A stretch of 64,000 nt of DNA from Gracilibacillus caseinilyticus (GTDB taxonomy: Bacteria > Bacillota > Bacilli > Bacillales > Amphibacillaceae). Positions within the stretch are counted from its first letter, which is position 1. Every line of letters begins with the position of its first letter. Where the stretch lies: positions 3,348,001 through 3,412,000 of the forward strand of contig NZ_CP095072.1 in the NCBI RefSeq assembly GCF_022919115.1, in the 5' to 3' direction. Positions 1 through 8,390 of this stretch are shown piece by piece. Below the pieces are notes generated by a model. It did not search any database, was not told the DNA's origin, and saw only the letters and a program-made list of their open reading frames with translations. Both the position numbers and the translations under genes were made by a program.

Positions 1-2
1 GC

Positions 3-839
3 GAAGAAATGACAGTGGACGACTTGTTGAAGGGGATAGCTGTTGCCTCTGGAAATGATGCGAGTGTAGCTATGGCAGAGAGAATTGCAGGCAGCGAAGA
101 AGCGTTCGTTGAAATGATGAATAAAAAAGTAAAGTACTTAGGTTTGACTTCAACAAAATTTCAGAATTCCACTGGATTACCTGCTGAGGATCATTACAGT
201 ACCGCTCATGACATGGCAGTTATGGCGAAAGCATTATTAAAATATGAAGCCATTACGAATTACACCAGCATCTATGAAGATTATTTACGAAAAGGAACCG
301 AAAAAGAATTTTGGTTAGTTAATACGAATAAGTTAGTTCGCTTTTATGAAGGTGTGGATGGCTTAAAAACTGGTTTTACCAATGAGGCGAAATACTGTTT
401 AACTGCGACAGCTGAGAAGGATGGAATGAGGACGATTGCAGTTGTTATGGGAGCGAAAACACCGAAAGACCGTAATAATGAAATCAGTAAGCTGCTTGAT
501 TATGCCTATGCCAAATTTGATACAAAACCACTATATGAAAAAAATCAAGTAGTAACTTCTTTTGAATGGTTAAAGGCTAATCAACAAAAAGTTGATGTCG
601 TAACAAGTGATTCGGTATCGATCCTTTATCCAAAAGGTACAGATCTAGATAAAGTAGAGACCAAAATTACGATTTATAAGGATATTACGTTGCCATTGGA
701 AAAAGGCACCGTCGTCGGAAAATTACAAGTGACAGATGGTGAGCAGGTAATGAGTGAAACAGATCTAATGATTTCGGAAGACGTAGAACATGCCAATTTG
801 TTGCAGTTATTCAAACGAACATTTCAATCGTTTTTTTAA
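3..839 (+). CDS. dacF: D-alanyl-D-alanine carboxypeptidase DacF, 5' end cut by the window
   Basis: Penicillin-binding DD-carboxypeptidase of the S11 peptidase family, which removes the terminal D-Ala from peptidoglycan stem peptides. The reading frame is open to the left edge, so the signal peptide and the SxxK catalytic serine lie outside the window. Visible are the second motif SGN (in ASGNDASVA) and the third motif KTG (in GLKTGFT), followed by the beta-rich C-terminal PBP5-type domain. It lies directly upstream of spoIIAA, as in B. subtilis, where dacF is a forespore gene that can be co-transcribed with the spoIIA operon. The identification as DacF rather than another S11 paralogue rests mainly on this position. 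Confidence 0.9.
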   Translation, partial: EEMTVDDLLKGIAVASGNDASVAMAERIAGSEEAFVEMMNKKVKYLGLTSTKFQNSTGLPAEDHYSTAHDMAVMAKALLKYEAITNYTSIYEDYLRKGTEKEFWLVNTNKLVRFYEGVDGLKTGFTNEAKYCLTATAEKDGMRTIAVVMGAKTPKDRNNEISKLLDYAYAKFDTKPLYEKNQVVTSFEWLKANQQKVDVVTSDSVSILYPKGTDLDKVETKITIYKDITLPLEKGTVVGKLQVTDGEQVMSETDLMISEDVEHANLLQLFKRTFQSFF

Positions 840-867
840 ATGTTGATAAATACAGAATATTTTTGTT

Positions 868-886
868 TTCGTCAATCGAAGTCGAA
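868..886. promoter_or_regulatory. Candidate Spo0A boxes upstream of spoIIAA
   Basis: The 0A box core is TGNCGAA. The reverse complement of 868-874 is TGACGAA, an exact match, and 880-886 reads AGTCGAA, with one mismatch. Both lie 40-60 bases upstream of the sigma-H -35 element at 929, which is a sensible place for Spo0A~P to activate spoIIA. The match is short, so the call depends on the context. Confidence 0.4.
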
Positions 887-928
887 AATCGATTTATTTA
901 GGCGATTTCGTTCTACTTTTGTCATAAA

Positions 929-956
929 GCAGGAATATGCCCAACAAAAATAGAAT
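929..956 (+). promoter_or_regulatory. Sigma-H promoter of the spoIIA operon
   Basis: The -35 element GCAGGAATA (929-937) fits RNAGGAWWW at every position, and the -10 element ATAGAAT (950-956) fits RNNGAAT, separated by 12 bases. The spoIIA operon of B. subtilis is transcribed by sigma-H with Spo0A, so both the sequence and the position agree. Transcription would start near 963, about 28 bases before the spoIIAA start codon. Confidence 0.8.
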
Positions 957-990
957 TTGTAAGACAGAAAAGAACAGGGAGGGAAACTTT

Positions 991-1344
991 ATGCAATTAC
1001 AATCACAGTTTACAGTTGTGCAAAACGTTCTGATTGTCAGGCTAGATGGAGAGTTGGATCACCATTCTGCTGCTCGATTAAAAATTGAATGGCAGGATCA
1101 GCTTCAAAAGCAAGGAATTCAACACGTGATCCTGAATTTGAATGCACTTCACTTTATGGATAGCTCAGGGCTAGGTGTTGTATTAGGAAGATATAAAGAA
1201 GTAAAACAATTAGGTGGAGAAATGATTGTATGCTCTGTAAACCCAGCGGTGAAAAGACTGTTTGATATGTCCGGTTTGTTTAAAATTGTCCGTTTGGAAT
1301 CCGATGAAGACTTTGCACTTTCCAGTTTGGGGGTGGCATCGTGA
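991..1344 (+). CDS. spoIIAA: Anti-sigma F factor antagonist SpoIIAA
   Basis: STAS-domain protein that, when unphosphorylated, binds SpoIIAB and frees sigma-F in the forespore. The 117-residue length matches the family. The phosphorylated serine motif is visible as MDSSGLGV, with the target serine at residue 58, the same number as in B. subtilis. The ATG at 991 was preferred to an upstream in-frame start at 937 because AGGGAGGG lies just before it and family members start with this sequence; the upstream start would also lie inside the promoter. First gene of spoIIAA-spoIIAB-sigF; its stop overlaps the next start. Confidence 0.97.
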   Translation: MQLQSQFTVVQNVLIVRLDGELDHHSAARLKIEWQDQLQKQGIQHVILNLNALHFMDSSGLGVVLGRYKEVKQLGGEMIVCSVNPAVKRLFDMSGLFKIVRLESDEDFALSSLGVAS

Positions 1345-1781
1345 ATAATGCCGTGGAATTAAAATTTAAAAGTGTCAGTGAAAACGAGGCTTTTGCCAGG
1401 GTTTCGGTCGCATCCTTTGTTTCTCAGCTTGATCCGACAATGGATGAATTAACAGAAATTAAGACAGTAGTATCTGAAGCCGTGACGAATGCGATCATAC
1501 ATGGTTATGAAGAAGACCCGGATCAATTTGTATATATTTCTTGTACATTAACGGATCGTTCCTTGTCTTTAGTTATTAAAGATGAGGGATCAGGCATTGA
1601 CAATATTGATTTAGCGAAAGAACCCCTTTATACATCGAAACCGGAATTAGAACGTTCCGGAATGGGATTTACCATTATGGAAAATTTCATGGACAAGGTC
1701 GAAATATTATCACACCCAGGAGAAGGTACACAAGTGAAAATGACGAAAGATTTTCAGACAAGCAAAAGTATGAGTCATTAG
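1341..1781 (+). CDS. spoIIAB: Anti-sigma F factor and serine kinase SpoIIAB
   Basis: GHKL-fold protein kinase that holds sigma-F inactive and phosphorylates SpoIIAA, so that it sets the forespore switch. ATP-binding boxes are visible: the N box region around [12 protein letters not shown], the G1 box DEGSGID and the G2 box SGMGFTIM. Its 146 residues are the usual length. It begins with GTG, overlapping the spoIIAA stop as GTGA, with GGGGGTGG just upstream; this implies translational coupling, which keeps the antagonist and the kinase in step. The stop is followed at once by sigF. Confidence 0.97.
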   Translation: MNNAVELKFKSVSENEAFARVSVASFVSQLDPTMDELTEIKTVVSEAVTNAIIHGYEEDPDQFVYISCTLTDRSLSLVIKDEGSGIDNIDLAKEPLYTSKPELERSGMGFTIMENFMDKVEILSHPGEGTQVKMTKDFQTSKSMSH

Positions 1782-2537
1782 GTGATGCCTATGAAAACTA
1801 AAATTTCGAACGCTTCACCATTGGATGATAAAGAGGTAAAAAAATACATTCAACTCAGTCAGCAGGGAGACGAAGAAGCTAGATCATTGTTAGTGGAAAA
1901 GAATATCCGTTTAGTATGGTCCGTTGTACAAAGATTCTTAAACAGAGGTTATGATCAAGACGATTTATTCCAAATCGGCTGTATCGGCCTATTAAAGTCG
2001 ATAGACAAGTTTGATCTGGAGTACGAAGTAAAATTCTCTACCTATGCTGTTCCCATGATTATTGGTGAAATTCAGCGGTTTATCCGTGATGACGGAACCG
2101 TGAAAGTAAGTCGGTCATTAAAAGAGATCGGCAATAAAATTAGAAGAGTGACAGATGAACTAACTAAGGAATTATCAAGAGCTCCGACAATACAAGAAAT
2201 TGCTGATAAGTTAGAATTATCACCGGAAGATATTATCCATGCACAAGAGGCAACCAAAAAACCACAATCCATTCACGAAACTGTTTATGAAAACGATGGG
2301 GATCCCATTACATTACTGGATCAAATTGCGGATGTGAATGATAACTGGTTTGACAAGCTCACGATGGAACAAGTCATTAAAGATTTAGATAAGCGTGAGC
2401 GTCTGATTGTATATTTGAGGTATTACAAAGACAAGACACAAACAGAAGTCGCCAATCGTTTGGGCATTTCACAAGTACAAGTATCGCGAATTGAGAAAAA
2501 AATATTGGAGAAAATAAAAGAAGAGATCATGAATTAA
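1782..2537 (+). CDS. sigF: RNA polymerase sporulation sigma factor sigma-F
   Basis: Sigma-70 family factor, first compartment-specific sigma of the forespore. Region 2 is visible around DDLFQIGCIGLLKSIDKFD and FSTYAVPMIIGEIQRFIRDD, region 3 in the middle, and the region 4 helix-turn-helix near TQTEVANRLGISQVQVSRIE. At 251 residues it is the normal size. GTG at 1782 directly follows the spoIIAB stop; ATG at 1785 or 1791 are alternatives, differing by at most three residues. Last gene of the operon, followed by a hairpin terminator. Confidence 0.97.
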   Translation: MMPMKTKISNASPLDDKEVKKYIQLSQQGDEEARSLLVEKNIRLVWSVVQRFLNRGYDQDDLFQIGCIGLLKSIDKFDLEYEVKFSTYAVPMIIGEIQRFIRDDGTVKVSRSLKEIGNKIRRVTDELTKELSRAPTIQEIADKLELSPEDIIHAQEATKKPQSIHETVYENDGDPITLLDQIADVNDNWFDKLTMEQVIKDLDKRERLIVYLRYYKDKTQTEVANRLGISQVQVSRIEKKILEKIKEEIMN

Positions 2538-2564
2538 GGCTGCCTTAACAGGTAGTCTTTTTTT
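2538..2564 (+). terminator. Terminator of the spoIIA operon
   Basis: GGCTGCC (2538-2544) pairs with GGTAGTC (2551-2557) using two G-U pairs, followed by seven T residues. It starts right after the sigF stop codon. Confidence 0.75.
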
Positions 2565-2776
2565 GTTGGCAAGGAAAATATCTAACATGTCCACACAAAC
2601 CAAAAAAAGCCGACGATAGGTTCTTGAATATGGTAATGTCGAAGCTACCCTTACTTTCACATTATTTTTTGATGATCAAGTTCTTTTGGACGCTTTTCTT
2701 CTGAAACTAGCTTAAGTATTCATAAGTACTAGCTAACTATAAGCGCATCCGAATTTCGTCTTTTCTACCACAAAAT

Positions 2777-2805
2777 GAATGAAAACTCCATTTCCTCTCA
2801 TACTA
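2777..2805 (+). promoter_or_regulatory. Sigma-G (or sigma-F) promoter of spoVA operon
   Basis: GAATG (2777-2781) fits the forespore -35 pattern GHATR and CATACTA (2799-2805) fits the -10 pattern CATNHTA, with 17 bases between. B. subtilis spoVA is sigma-G dependent. The remaining part of the 305-base gap 2538-2842 shows nothing beyond the sigF terminator. Confidence 0.6.
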
Positions 2806-2842
2806 AGAAAAACATTTCCTCTAAAGCCTATTAAGAAAAGGG

Positions 2843-3469
2843 ATGATGAATATGAAGGAGGAAAAAGTATATCTTCGCCTGAAAAAGAAAATCGCCGTTA
2901 AAAAGCAGCATTTGATCCGACTTAGAGACCTTGCACATATTACCGGTAATATCGATTACCTGGAAAAACTGAAAGAGTTAAAAATTTATCAGATTACCGA
3001 AAAGGATAATAATGTTTCGGTCATTGACGGTTTTCAATTATTAGAAAAACTTGTTGCGCAGTATCCATTTTTAACTATTGAATTATTAGATTCGAATCAA
3101 ACGATTATTGAGATTAAAAAAGAAGAGAAGAAAGCAAACTTGCTCCTCATTCTTGTGGTATGGCTACTGTTATGTATTGGCTCCGCGATGGCGATAATGA
3201 ATTTTCATTATGATGTAAGTATGGAAGAAGTACATCAAGGTCTCTTCTATCTGCTGACCGGTGAAAAGCAAGAAAAGCCTTTATGGATCCAAATTCCCTA
3301 CTCGATTGGTTTAGGTTTAGGTATGATCCTTTTTTTTAACCATATTTTCAAAAAAAGATTCAATGAGGAACCTAGTCCGCTCGAAGTTGAAATGTTTAAT
3401 TACCAGCAAGACCTTGATCAATATTTAATCTATCATGAAAATGCTTTGAACAAACGCGATGAGTCTTGA
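2843..3469 (+). CDS. spoVAA: Stage V sporulation protein AA
   Basis: SpoVAA, made in the forespore and needed for dipicolinic acid uptake into the developing spore together with other SpoVA proteins. The 208-residue protein has a soluble N-terminal half rich in charged residues and two hydrophobic helices in the C-terminal half (around LLLILVVWLLLCIGSAMAI and YSIGLGLGMILFF), the SpoVAA layout. Start near GATGATG at 2843; ATG at 2846 or 2852 is also possible. The C-terminus overlaps the next gene by 11 bases. A forespore-type promoter lies about 40 bases upstream. Confidence 0.9.
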   Translation: MMNMKEEKVYLRLKKKIAVKKQHLIRLRDLAHITGNIDYLEKLKELKIYQITEKDNNVSVIDGFQLLEKLVAQYPFLTIELLDSNQTIIEIKKEEKKANLLLILVVWLLLCIGSAMAIMNFHYDVSMEEVHQGLFYLLTGEKQEKPLWIQIPYSIGLGLGMILFFNHIFKKRFNEEPSPLEVEMFNYQQDLDQYLIYHENALNKRDES

Positions 3470-3893
3470 CATCCTTCATATTATTGCTGAAATTGCAATT
3501 GGCTTTGGATCAGGGTTAATGGTAGGGACTGGTTTTGTAGCATTTTTAACCGTGTTAGGAATCATTCCTCGATTAGTGCAACTCAGTAAATCAAATCATT
3601 GGCTGAAAAATTATCAAGCAAGCGTCATAATTGGTGCAATGATTGGAACGTACCTGACATTTACAGACAAGGTATTACACATACCAGCGATCTTTTTAGG
3701 GGTTTGGGGGTTATTACATGGCATTTTTATCGGAATGCTTGCAGCTGCTTTAACGGAAGTATTAAATGTTTTCCCGTTACTCATGAAAAGGCTGGGAATT
3801 GATAAAGAATTATTATGGTTATTGATGGCCATTGTGATCGGGAAAATTGTTGGCTCATTATTTCAATGGCTCATTTTTGTGGATATTATATAG
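3459..3893 (+). CDS. spoVAB: Stage V sporulation protein AB
   Basis: Small integral membrane protein of the SpoVA set. The 144 residues contain about four hydrophobic segments, including one near the N-terminus (IGFGSGLMVGTGFVAFLTVL) and one at the C-terminus, and the family-typical stretch ASVIIGAMIGTYLTF. It overlaps spoVAA by 11 bases, suggesting coupling. In B. subtilis the next genes are spoVAC, AD, AEb and AEa; here the next gene is spoVAF, only 14 bases after the stop. Confidence 0.92.
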   Translation: MSLDILHIIAEIAIGFGSGLMVGTGFVAFLTVLGIIPRLVQLSKSNHWLKNYQASVIIGAMIGTYLTFTDKVLHIPAIFLGVWGLLHGIFIGMLAAALTEVLNVFPLLMKRLGIDKELLWLLMAIVIGKIVGSLFQWLIFVDII

Positions 3894-3907
3894 TGAAGGA
3901 GTTCGTT

Positions 3908-5371
3908 ATGGCTAAAAAGAAACAAGCAATTAATCGTTCCATAGAAAAGAACCAGGAATTTCTTAAAACAAAGCTGGGAATTGGTGTATCCTTTGATGTC
4001 GGTTTCCGAGAATTAACGATTTTAAAGAAAAAAGTGCAACTGTATTATGTTACAGGATTAGTAGACACCCAATACGTCATCGAAGTAATTAAGAAACTCA
4101 TCTCTGTGAATGATAACGAGAATGTACATTCTGATCTATATGATGAAATAAATAATCGCATTGTTCACCAGCAGGTCGAGAAGAAGAAAACGATGGATGA
4201 AGCTGTTGATCAGTTATTGTCTGGCCTGCTGGTAGTATTTGCTGAAGGAGAAGAAGAATGCTTTATTGTCGATGTTCGTTCGTATCCTGGAAGACAACCG
4301 CAAGAACCGGATACCGAAAAAGTAGTCCGGGGGTCTCGAGATGGATATACCGAGAATATAGTAGAAAATACTGCATTGACAAGAAGAAGGATACGAGATG
4401 AACGACTGAGAAATGAGATGATGCAAGTTGGGGAACGTTCAAAAACGGATGTATGTATTTGTTATTTACAAGATGTTGCTGATCAAAATCTTGTAGATTT
4501 ATTGAAAAATGAATTAGATCAAATTGATGTAGATGGGATTTCGATGGCAGATAAAACGATTGAAGAATTTTTAGTTCATCAAGGGATAAATCCTTATCCG
4601 CTCGTACGCTATACGGAAAGACCGGATGTTGCGGCAACTCACTTGTTTGAAGGTCATGTTATTATTATGGTGGATACGTCTCCGAGTATGATAATTACGC
4701 CGACTACATATTTTCATCATGTGCAGCATGCAGAGGAATATCGAGAATCTCCGTCGGTTGGAACGTTTGTACGATGGATTCGGTTTGTTGGGATTTTTGC
4801 ATCATTGTTTTTGTTACCACTTTGGATGTTACTCGTGCTAGATCCATCACTGCTGCCGGAAAAATTACAATTTATTGGACCGAATGAAACGGGTAACGTC
4901 CCCATTATTGTCCAAATTCTACTTGCGGATATCGGGATAGAGTTTCTGCGAATGGCCGCTATCCATACACCGACACCTTTGTCAACAGCTATGGGCTTAA
5001 TCGCGGCTGTATTGATCGGTCAAATAGCCATTGAAGTGGGGTTATTTAGTGCAGAAGTTATTCTTTATGTATCAATAGCGGCGATTGGTTCTTTTGCTAC
5101 TCCCAGTTATGAATTAAGTGTTGCCAATAAAATGATGAGAATATTGCTAGTAATCATCACTTTTATATTCCAAATTAAAGGGTTTGTTATTGGCAGTACT
5201 GCTTATATCTTATTGTTGGCTGCAACAAGATCGTTACAGACACCTTATTTATGGCCGTTCATCCCATTTAATGATAAAGCTATTTGGCAAATTCTATTTC
5301 GTGTTGCAGTACCTTTATCGAAGACACGGCCAAGTATTGTAAAGCCGCAGAATAATCGAAAACAAACTTGA
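3908..5371 (+). CDS. spoVAF: SpoVAF, GerA-family spore membrane protein
   Basis: Member of the GerA A-subunit family; SpoVAF works with the spore germinant receptor and SpoVA apparatus in the inner spore membrane. The 487 residues comprise a long soluble N-terminal part, including the family-typical DVRSYPGRQPQEPDTE and a later stretch VRYTERPDVAATHLFEGHV, followed by a C-terminal membrane domain of about five helices. ATG at 3908 was chosen because GAAGGAG lies seven bases upstream; the open frame further upstream overlaps spoVAB. It is last in the operon, next to lysA as in B. subtilis. Confidence 0.92.
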   Translation: MAKKKQAINRSIEKNQEFLKTKLGIGVSFDVGFRELTILKKKVQLYYVTGLVDTQYVIEVIKKLISVNDNENVHSDLYDEINNRIVHQQVEKKKTMDEAVDQLLSGLLVVFAEGEEECFIVDVRSYPGRQPQEPDTEKVVRGSRDGYTENIVENTALTRRRIRDERLRNEMMQVGERSKTDVCICYLQDVADQNLVDLLKNELDQIDVDGISMADKTIEEFLVHQGINPYPLVRYTERPDVAATHLFEGHVIIMVDTSPSMIITPTTYFHHVQHAEEYRESPSVGTFVRWIRFVGIFASLFLLPLWMLLVLDPSLLPEKLQFIGPNETGNVPIIVQILLADIGIEFLRMAAIHTPTPLSTAMGLIAAVLIGQIAIEVGLFSAEVILYVSIAAIGSFATPSYELSVANKMMRILLVIITFIFQIKGFVIGSTAYILLLAATRSLQTPYLWPFIPFNDKAIWQILFRVAVPLSKTRPSIVKPQNNRKQT

Positions 5372-5460
5372 TCTTGTAGAAATAATACTTGAAGAAATGA
5401 CTTCCCTGTGATAAATTATCTTTATACTTTGTTACATTTTGTAGAAATGGGAATGGTCTC

Positions 5461-5507
5461 ATCCCTTGTCTACCTGTCTTGCAGAAAAGACGGGGATAAG
5501 GGATTTT
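5461..5507 (+). terminator. Terminator after spoVAF
   Basis: ATCCCTTGTC at 5461 pairs with GATAAGGGAT ending near 5504, with one mismatch, enclosing a second stem formed by CCTGTCTT and AAGACGG; a T-rich tract follows. Confidence 0.75.
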
Positions 5508-5551
5508 TGTTTGACAAATGGCTATAGCAGCTAATGGCAGGTGAGGTGAAA

Positions 5552-6853
5552 ATGATGATACAACCGTTTACAGCAATTCATAATAATCAATTAACCATCG
5601 CTGGTATTGATGCAGTGGAATTAACGAAGAAATATGGCACTCCATTATTTGTGTATGATGTGGAAAAAATCCGACAAAATGCTAGAGCATTTGTAAGTAC
5701 ATTTAAAAAACATGGGATTAACGCACAAGTTGCATATGCGAGTAAAGCCTTCTCTTCTGTTGCGATGGTGCAAATTGCTAAACAGGAGAATTTAAGTCTT
5801 GATGTTGTTTCACAAGGTGAATTGTATACGGCAATTCAGGCAGAATTTCCTGTAGAAAAAATACATATGCACGGAAATAATAAAAGTTTCGATGAGATAT
5901 CGATGGCAGTTGAATACAATATTGGTTGTGTAGTAGTTGATAATTTTCATGAAATTGAATTATTGGCACATATTTTAGAAGAACAACAACGTGAAATGGA
6001 CGTTCTCATTCGAGTTACACCAGGAATCGAAGCACATACACATGATTACATTCTGACCGGCAATGAAGATTCTAAGTTTGGTTTTGATTTGACGAATGGG
6101 CAGGCAGAAGAGGCGCTTCAACGGTTACGTCAGATTGACCGCATTCATGTTAAAGGATTACATTGTCATATCGGTTCACAAATATTTGAAACAGACGGTT
6201 TTACAATGGCTATTGAAAGGTTATTTCATACGCTAAAGGTTTGGAAAGATCGTCATCATTTTGAATCAGAGGTTGTCAATCTGGGTGGTGGTTTTGGCAT
6301 TAGATATACAAAGGAAGATGATCCACTTCCGCACCCAGCATACGTAGAAGCCTTAATTACCAAAGTCAAAGAAGAAATAGACCAGTACGATATGGCTTTC
6401 CCGGAAATTTGGATTGAACCAGGCAGATCGATAGTAGGAGACGCTGGAGTAACCTTATATACAATCGGATCTATTAAAGAAATTCCAAACGTCCGTAAAT
6501 ACGTTTCCGTAGACGGTGGGATGACTGACAACCTGCGTCCAGCGCTATACCAGGCTAAATATGAAGCCGTTATTGCCAACAAAGTAAATGGAACAGATGA
6601 AGAGGAAGTTTCGATAGCGGGTAAATGTTGTGAGTCGGGTGATATGTTAATATGGGATATAACCTTACCAAAGGTAGAGCCAAATGATATTTTGGCTGTT
6701 TTTTCAACAGGTGCCTATGGGTACTCCATGTCCAACCATTATAATCGATTTCCAAAGCCGGCTGTTGTTTTTGTCGAGAATGGTGAGGATAAATTAGTTG
6801 TACAACGAGAATCATATAAAGACATGACCCAAAATGATTTATCATACGAATAG
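5552..6853 (+). CDS. lysA: Diaminopimelate decarboxylase
   Basis: PLP-dependent fold-III decarboxylase that converts meso-diaminopimelate to L-lysine, the last step of lysine synthesis. The PLP lysine is in AYASKAF at residue 65, the glycine-rich phosphate-binding loop is GGGFG, the substrate and PLP-binding EPGRS follows, and CESGDM lies near the C-terminus. ATG at 5552 is preferred to 5534 because GGTGAGGTG sits at 5540-5548; this gives 433 residues. It follows spoVAF as in B. subtilis. No lysine riboswitch is recognisable in the 180 bases upstream. Confidence 0.96.
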   Translation: MMIQPFTAIHNNQLTIAGIDAVELTKKYGTPLFVYDVEKIRQNARAFVSTFKKHGINAQVAYASKAFSSVAMVQIAKQENLSLDVVSQGELYTAIQAEFPVEKIHMHGNNKSFDEISMAVEYNIGCVVVDNFHEIELLAHILEEQQREMDVLIRVTPGIEAHTHDYILTGNEDSKFGFDLTNGQAEEALQRLRQIDRIHVKGLHCHIGSQIFETDGFTMAIERLFHTLKVWKDRHHFESEVVNLGGGFGIRYTKEDDPLPHPAYVEALITKVKEEIDQYDMAFPEIWIEPGRSIVGDAGVTLYTIGSIKEIPNVRKYVSVDGGMTDNLRPALYQAKYEAVIANKVNGTDEEEVSIAGKCCESGDMLIWDITLPKVEPNDILAVFSTGAYGYSMSNHYNRFPKPAVVFVENGEDKLVVQRESYKDMTQNDLSYE

Positions 6854-6865
6854 GAGGAAAGAATA

Positions 6866-7300
6866 ATGAAACAGGCAGTAATTGAATTTGAAAATGGAGA
6901 AAAAATTGTAATTGAAATGTATGACGAGGCAGCTCCGAATACCGTTGCAAACTTTGAAAAACTTGCGAATGAAAAATTTTATGATGGGGTTGTTTTCCAC
7001 CGCGTAATCCCTGGATTTGTTGCACAAGGCGGAGACCCAACTGGAACAGGTATGGGTGGACCAGGATATACGATCAAATGTGAAACAGAAGGAAATCCTC
7101 ATAAGCATGTTGCTGGTACATTATCAATGGCACATGCTGGAAAAGATACGGGTGGAAGTCAATTTTTTCTTGTTCATGAACCACAGCCGCATTTAGACGG
7201 TGTACATACTGTATTTGGCCAAGTAATCGAAGGTATGGATACGGTTCTTCGTATTCGTCAAGGTGATGCGATGCAGACTGTTCGAGTGACAGAAGTATAA
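6866..7300 (+). CDS. ppiB: Peptidyl-prolyl cis-trans isomerase, cyclophilin type
   Basis: Cyclophilin-fold isomerase that catalyses proline cis-trans isomerisation, probably cytoplasmic since no signal peptide is present. The 144-residue single domain contains the core motifs [28 protein letters not shown] and GGSQFFL, including the catalytic arginine of FHRV. AGGAGGAAAG precedes the start by an ideal distance. Placed 12 bases after lysA, the same neighbour as in B. subtilis, so it may be co-transcribed. Confidence 0.96.
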   Translation: MKQAVIEFENGEKIVIEMYDEAAPNTVANFEKLANEKFYDGVVFHRVIPGFVAQGGDPTGTGMGGPGYTIKCETEGNPHKHVAGTLSMAHAGKDTGGSQFFLVHEPQPHLDGVHTVFGQVIEGMDTVLRIRQGDAMQTVRVTEV

Positions 7301-7408
7301 AATCAGTATGATTTGTCTAATTCTGATAATGTTTGACAATGTATGACGTTTATACTATTGTAAAGTGGAAAGTGGCAATTGATTATATCATTCAAAGGAA
7401 CGATACAT

Positions 7409-7504
7409 ATGCAGAAAAGAAACATTCTTCTTTTTGTGATATTGTTAGTCTTGGCTATTGCTTGGGGCTGTTTTTACTGGTTTGGAATTGTATTTTCTTC
7501 CTAG
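7409..7504 (+). CDS. Candidate 31-residue hydrophobic peptide
   Basis: Small open frame between ppiB and ribT. It encodes a peptide starting MQKRNILLFVILLVL: a short positive N-terminus followed by one hydrophobic helix with three tryptophan/cysteine-rich turns and a TAG stop. AAAGGA lies about nine bases before ATG, an acceptable ribosome-binding site. A larger overlapping frame at 7333-7527 has no good ribosome-binding site. I do not recognise a family. The balance of a basic N-terminus, one membrane span and a spaced ribosome-binding site makes it plausible, but a frame this short could occur by chance. Confidence 0.4.
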   Translation: MQKRNILLFVILLVLAIAWGCFYWFGIVFSS

Positions 7505-7541
7505 TGATTGGAAATAATAAACAGTAACGACTTTTGAATGA

Positions 7542-7958
<417 letters not shown>

Positions 7959-7963
7959 TACGT

Positions 7964-8003
7964 AAGAACCTTTGCTGATCAAATACTGGCAAAGGTTCTT
8001 TTC
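7964..8003 (+). terminator. Strong terminator after ribT
   Basis: A perfect 12-base inverted repeat, AAGAACCTTTGC (7964-7975) and GCAAAGGTTCTT (7989-8000), with a 13-base loop, six bases after the ribT stop. The following tract is only TTTC, so the termination strength is uncertain on the + strand. Confidence 0.7.
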
Positions 8004-8171
8004 AATAACGGGAAAACAAGTCGACAGTTATTTTGAACACGGTGCTGTCATGATGAGTATTTATAGAATAATTTGGACAGGTAGTTTTCAAAAAATGAAA
8101 TATGTAGACAGTCAGATTAATGAGAAAGCTTACCGCCTTTTACAGACGATAAGCTTTGATTAGGTTTGATC

Positions 8172-8255
8172 CTAGTACCAAGCTGCACCTACGATGATTA
8201 AAAGAATGAACAACACAACGATTAAAGCAAATCCACCGCCATATGAATATCCCAT
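8172..8255 (-). CDS. YjcZ-like sporulation microprotein, 27 residues
   Basis: On the minus strand a 28-codon frame encodes a peptide beginning MGYSYGGGFALIVVLFILL and ending in GAAWY. The glycine/tyrosine N-terminus followed by the ALIVVLFILLIIVGAA helix is the signature of the YjcZ/SscA-like family of tiny sporulation proteins. AGGAGG lies at 8263-8268 (read on the minus strand), seven bases before ATG, and a sigma-E/K-like promoter lies further upstream. It is convergent with ribT and divergent from scpA. It was too short for ordinary gene calling, but motif, ribosome-binding site and promoter agree. Confidence 0.85.
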   Translation of the reverse strand: MGYSYGGGFALIVVLFILLIIVGAAWY

Positions 8256-8309
8256 TTTCAAACCTCCTAAAGATTAATTAATCAATTATAAGAATTGATC
8301 TTTCTAGAT

Positions 8310-8336
8310 TAATGTATGCAAGAATTGGATACGCGT
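8310..8336 (-). promoter_or_regulatory. Mother-cell promoter of the YjcZ-like gene
   Basis: Read on the minus strand, CATACATTA (8318 down to 8310) matches both the sigma-E -10 CATACAHT and the sigma-K -10 CATANNNTA. An AC dinucleotide for a sigma-K -35 lies 16 bases upstream (8336-8335), one short of the usual 17. This predicts mother-cell expression. Confidence 0.5.
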
Positions 8337-8390
8337 ATAGGCGTTTGTAATAAATCGCCCATAAAAAATGTATTTTTTAGGAGTTTTTTT

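Noticed and set aside
5372..5551. Possible lysine riboswitch before lysA
   Set aside because: Too short and without the conserved L-box parts; the space is taken by the spoVAF terminator.
6570..7040. 156-codon minus-strand frame opposite lysA and ppiB
   Set aside because: It runs antisense to the certain genes lysA and ppiB, has a histidine/leucine/proline-rich shadow composition, and no ribosome-binding site.
7333..7527. 64-codon + strand frame after ppiB
   Set aside because: No ribosome-binding site and odd composition; the overlapping 31-residue peptide in another frame has a better start and a clear membrane helix.
7972..8163. 63-codon + strand frame (and an internal start at 8050) after ribT
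   Set aside because: The upstream start lies inside the ribT terminator stem, and the internal ATG has only a weak GGTG before it; no family resemblance.
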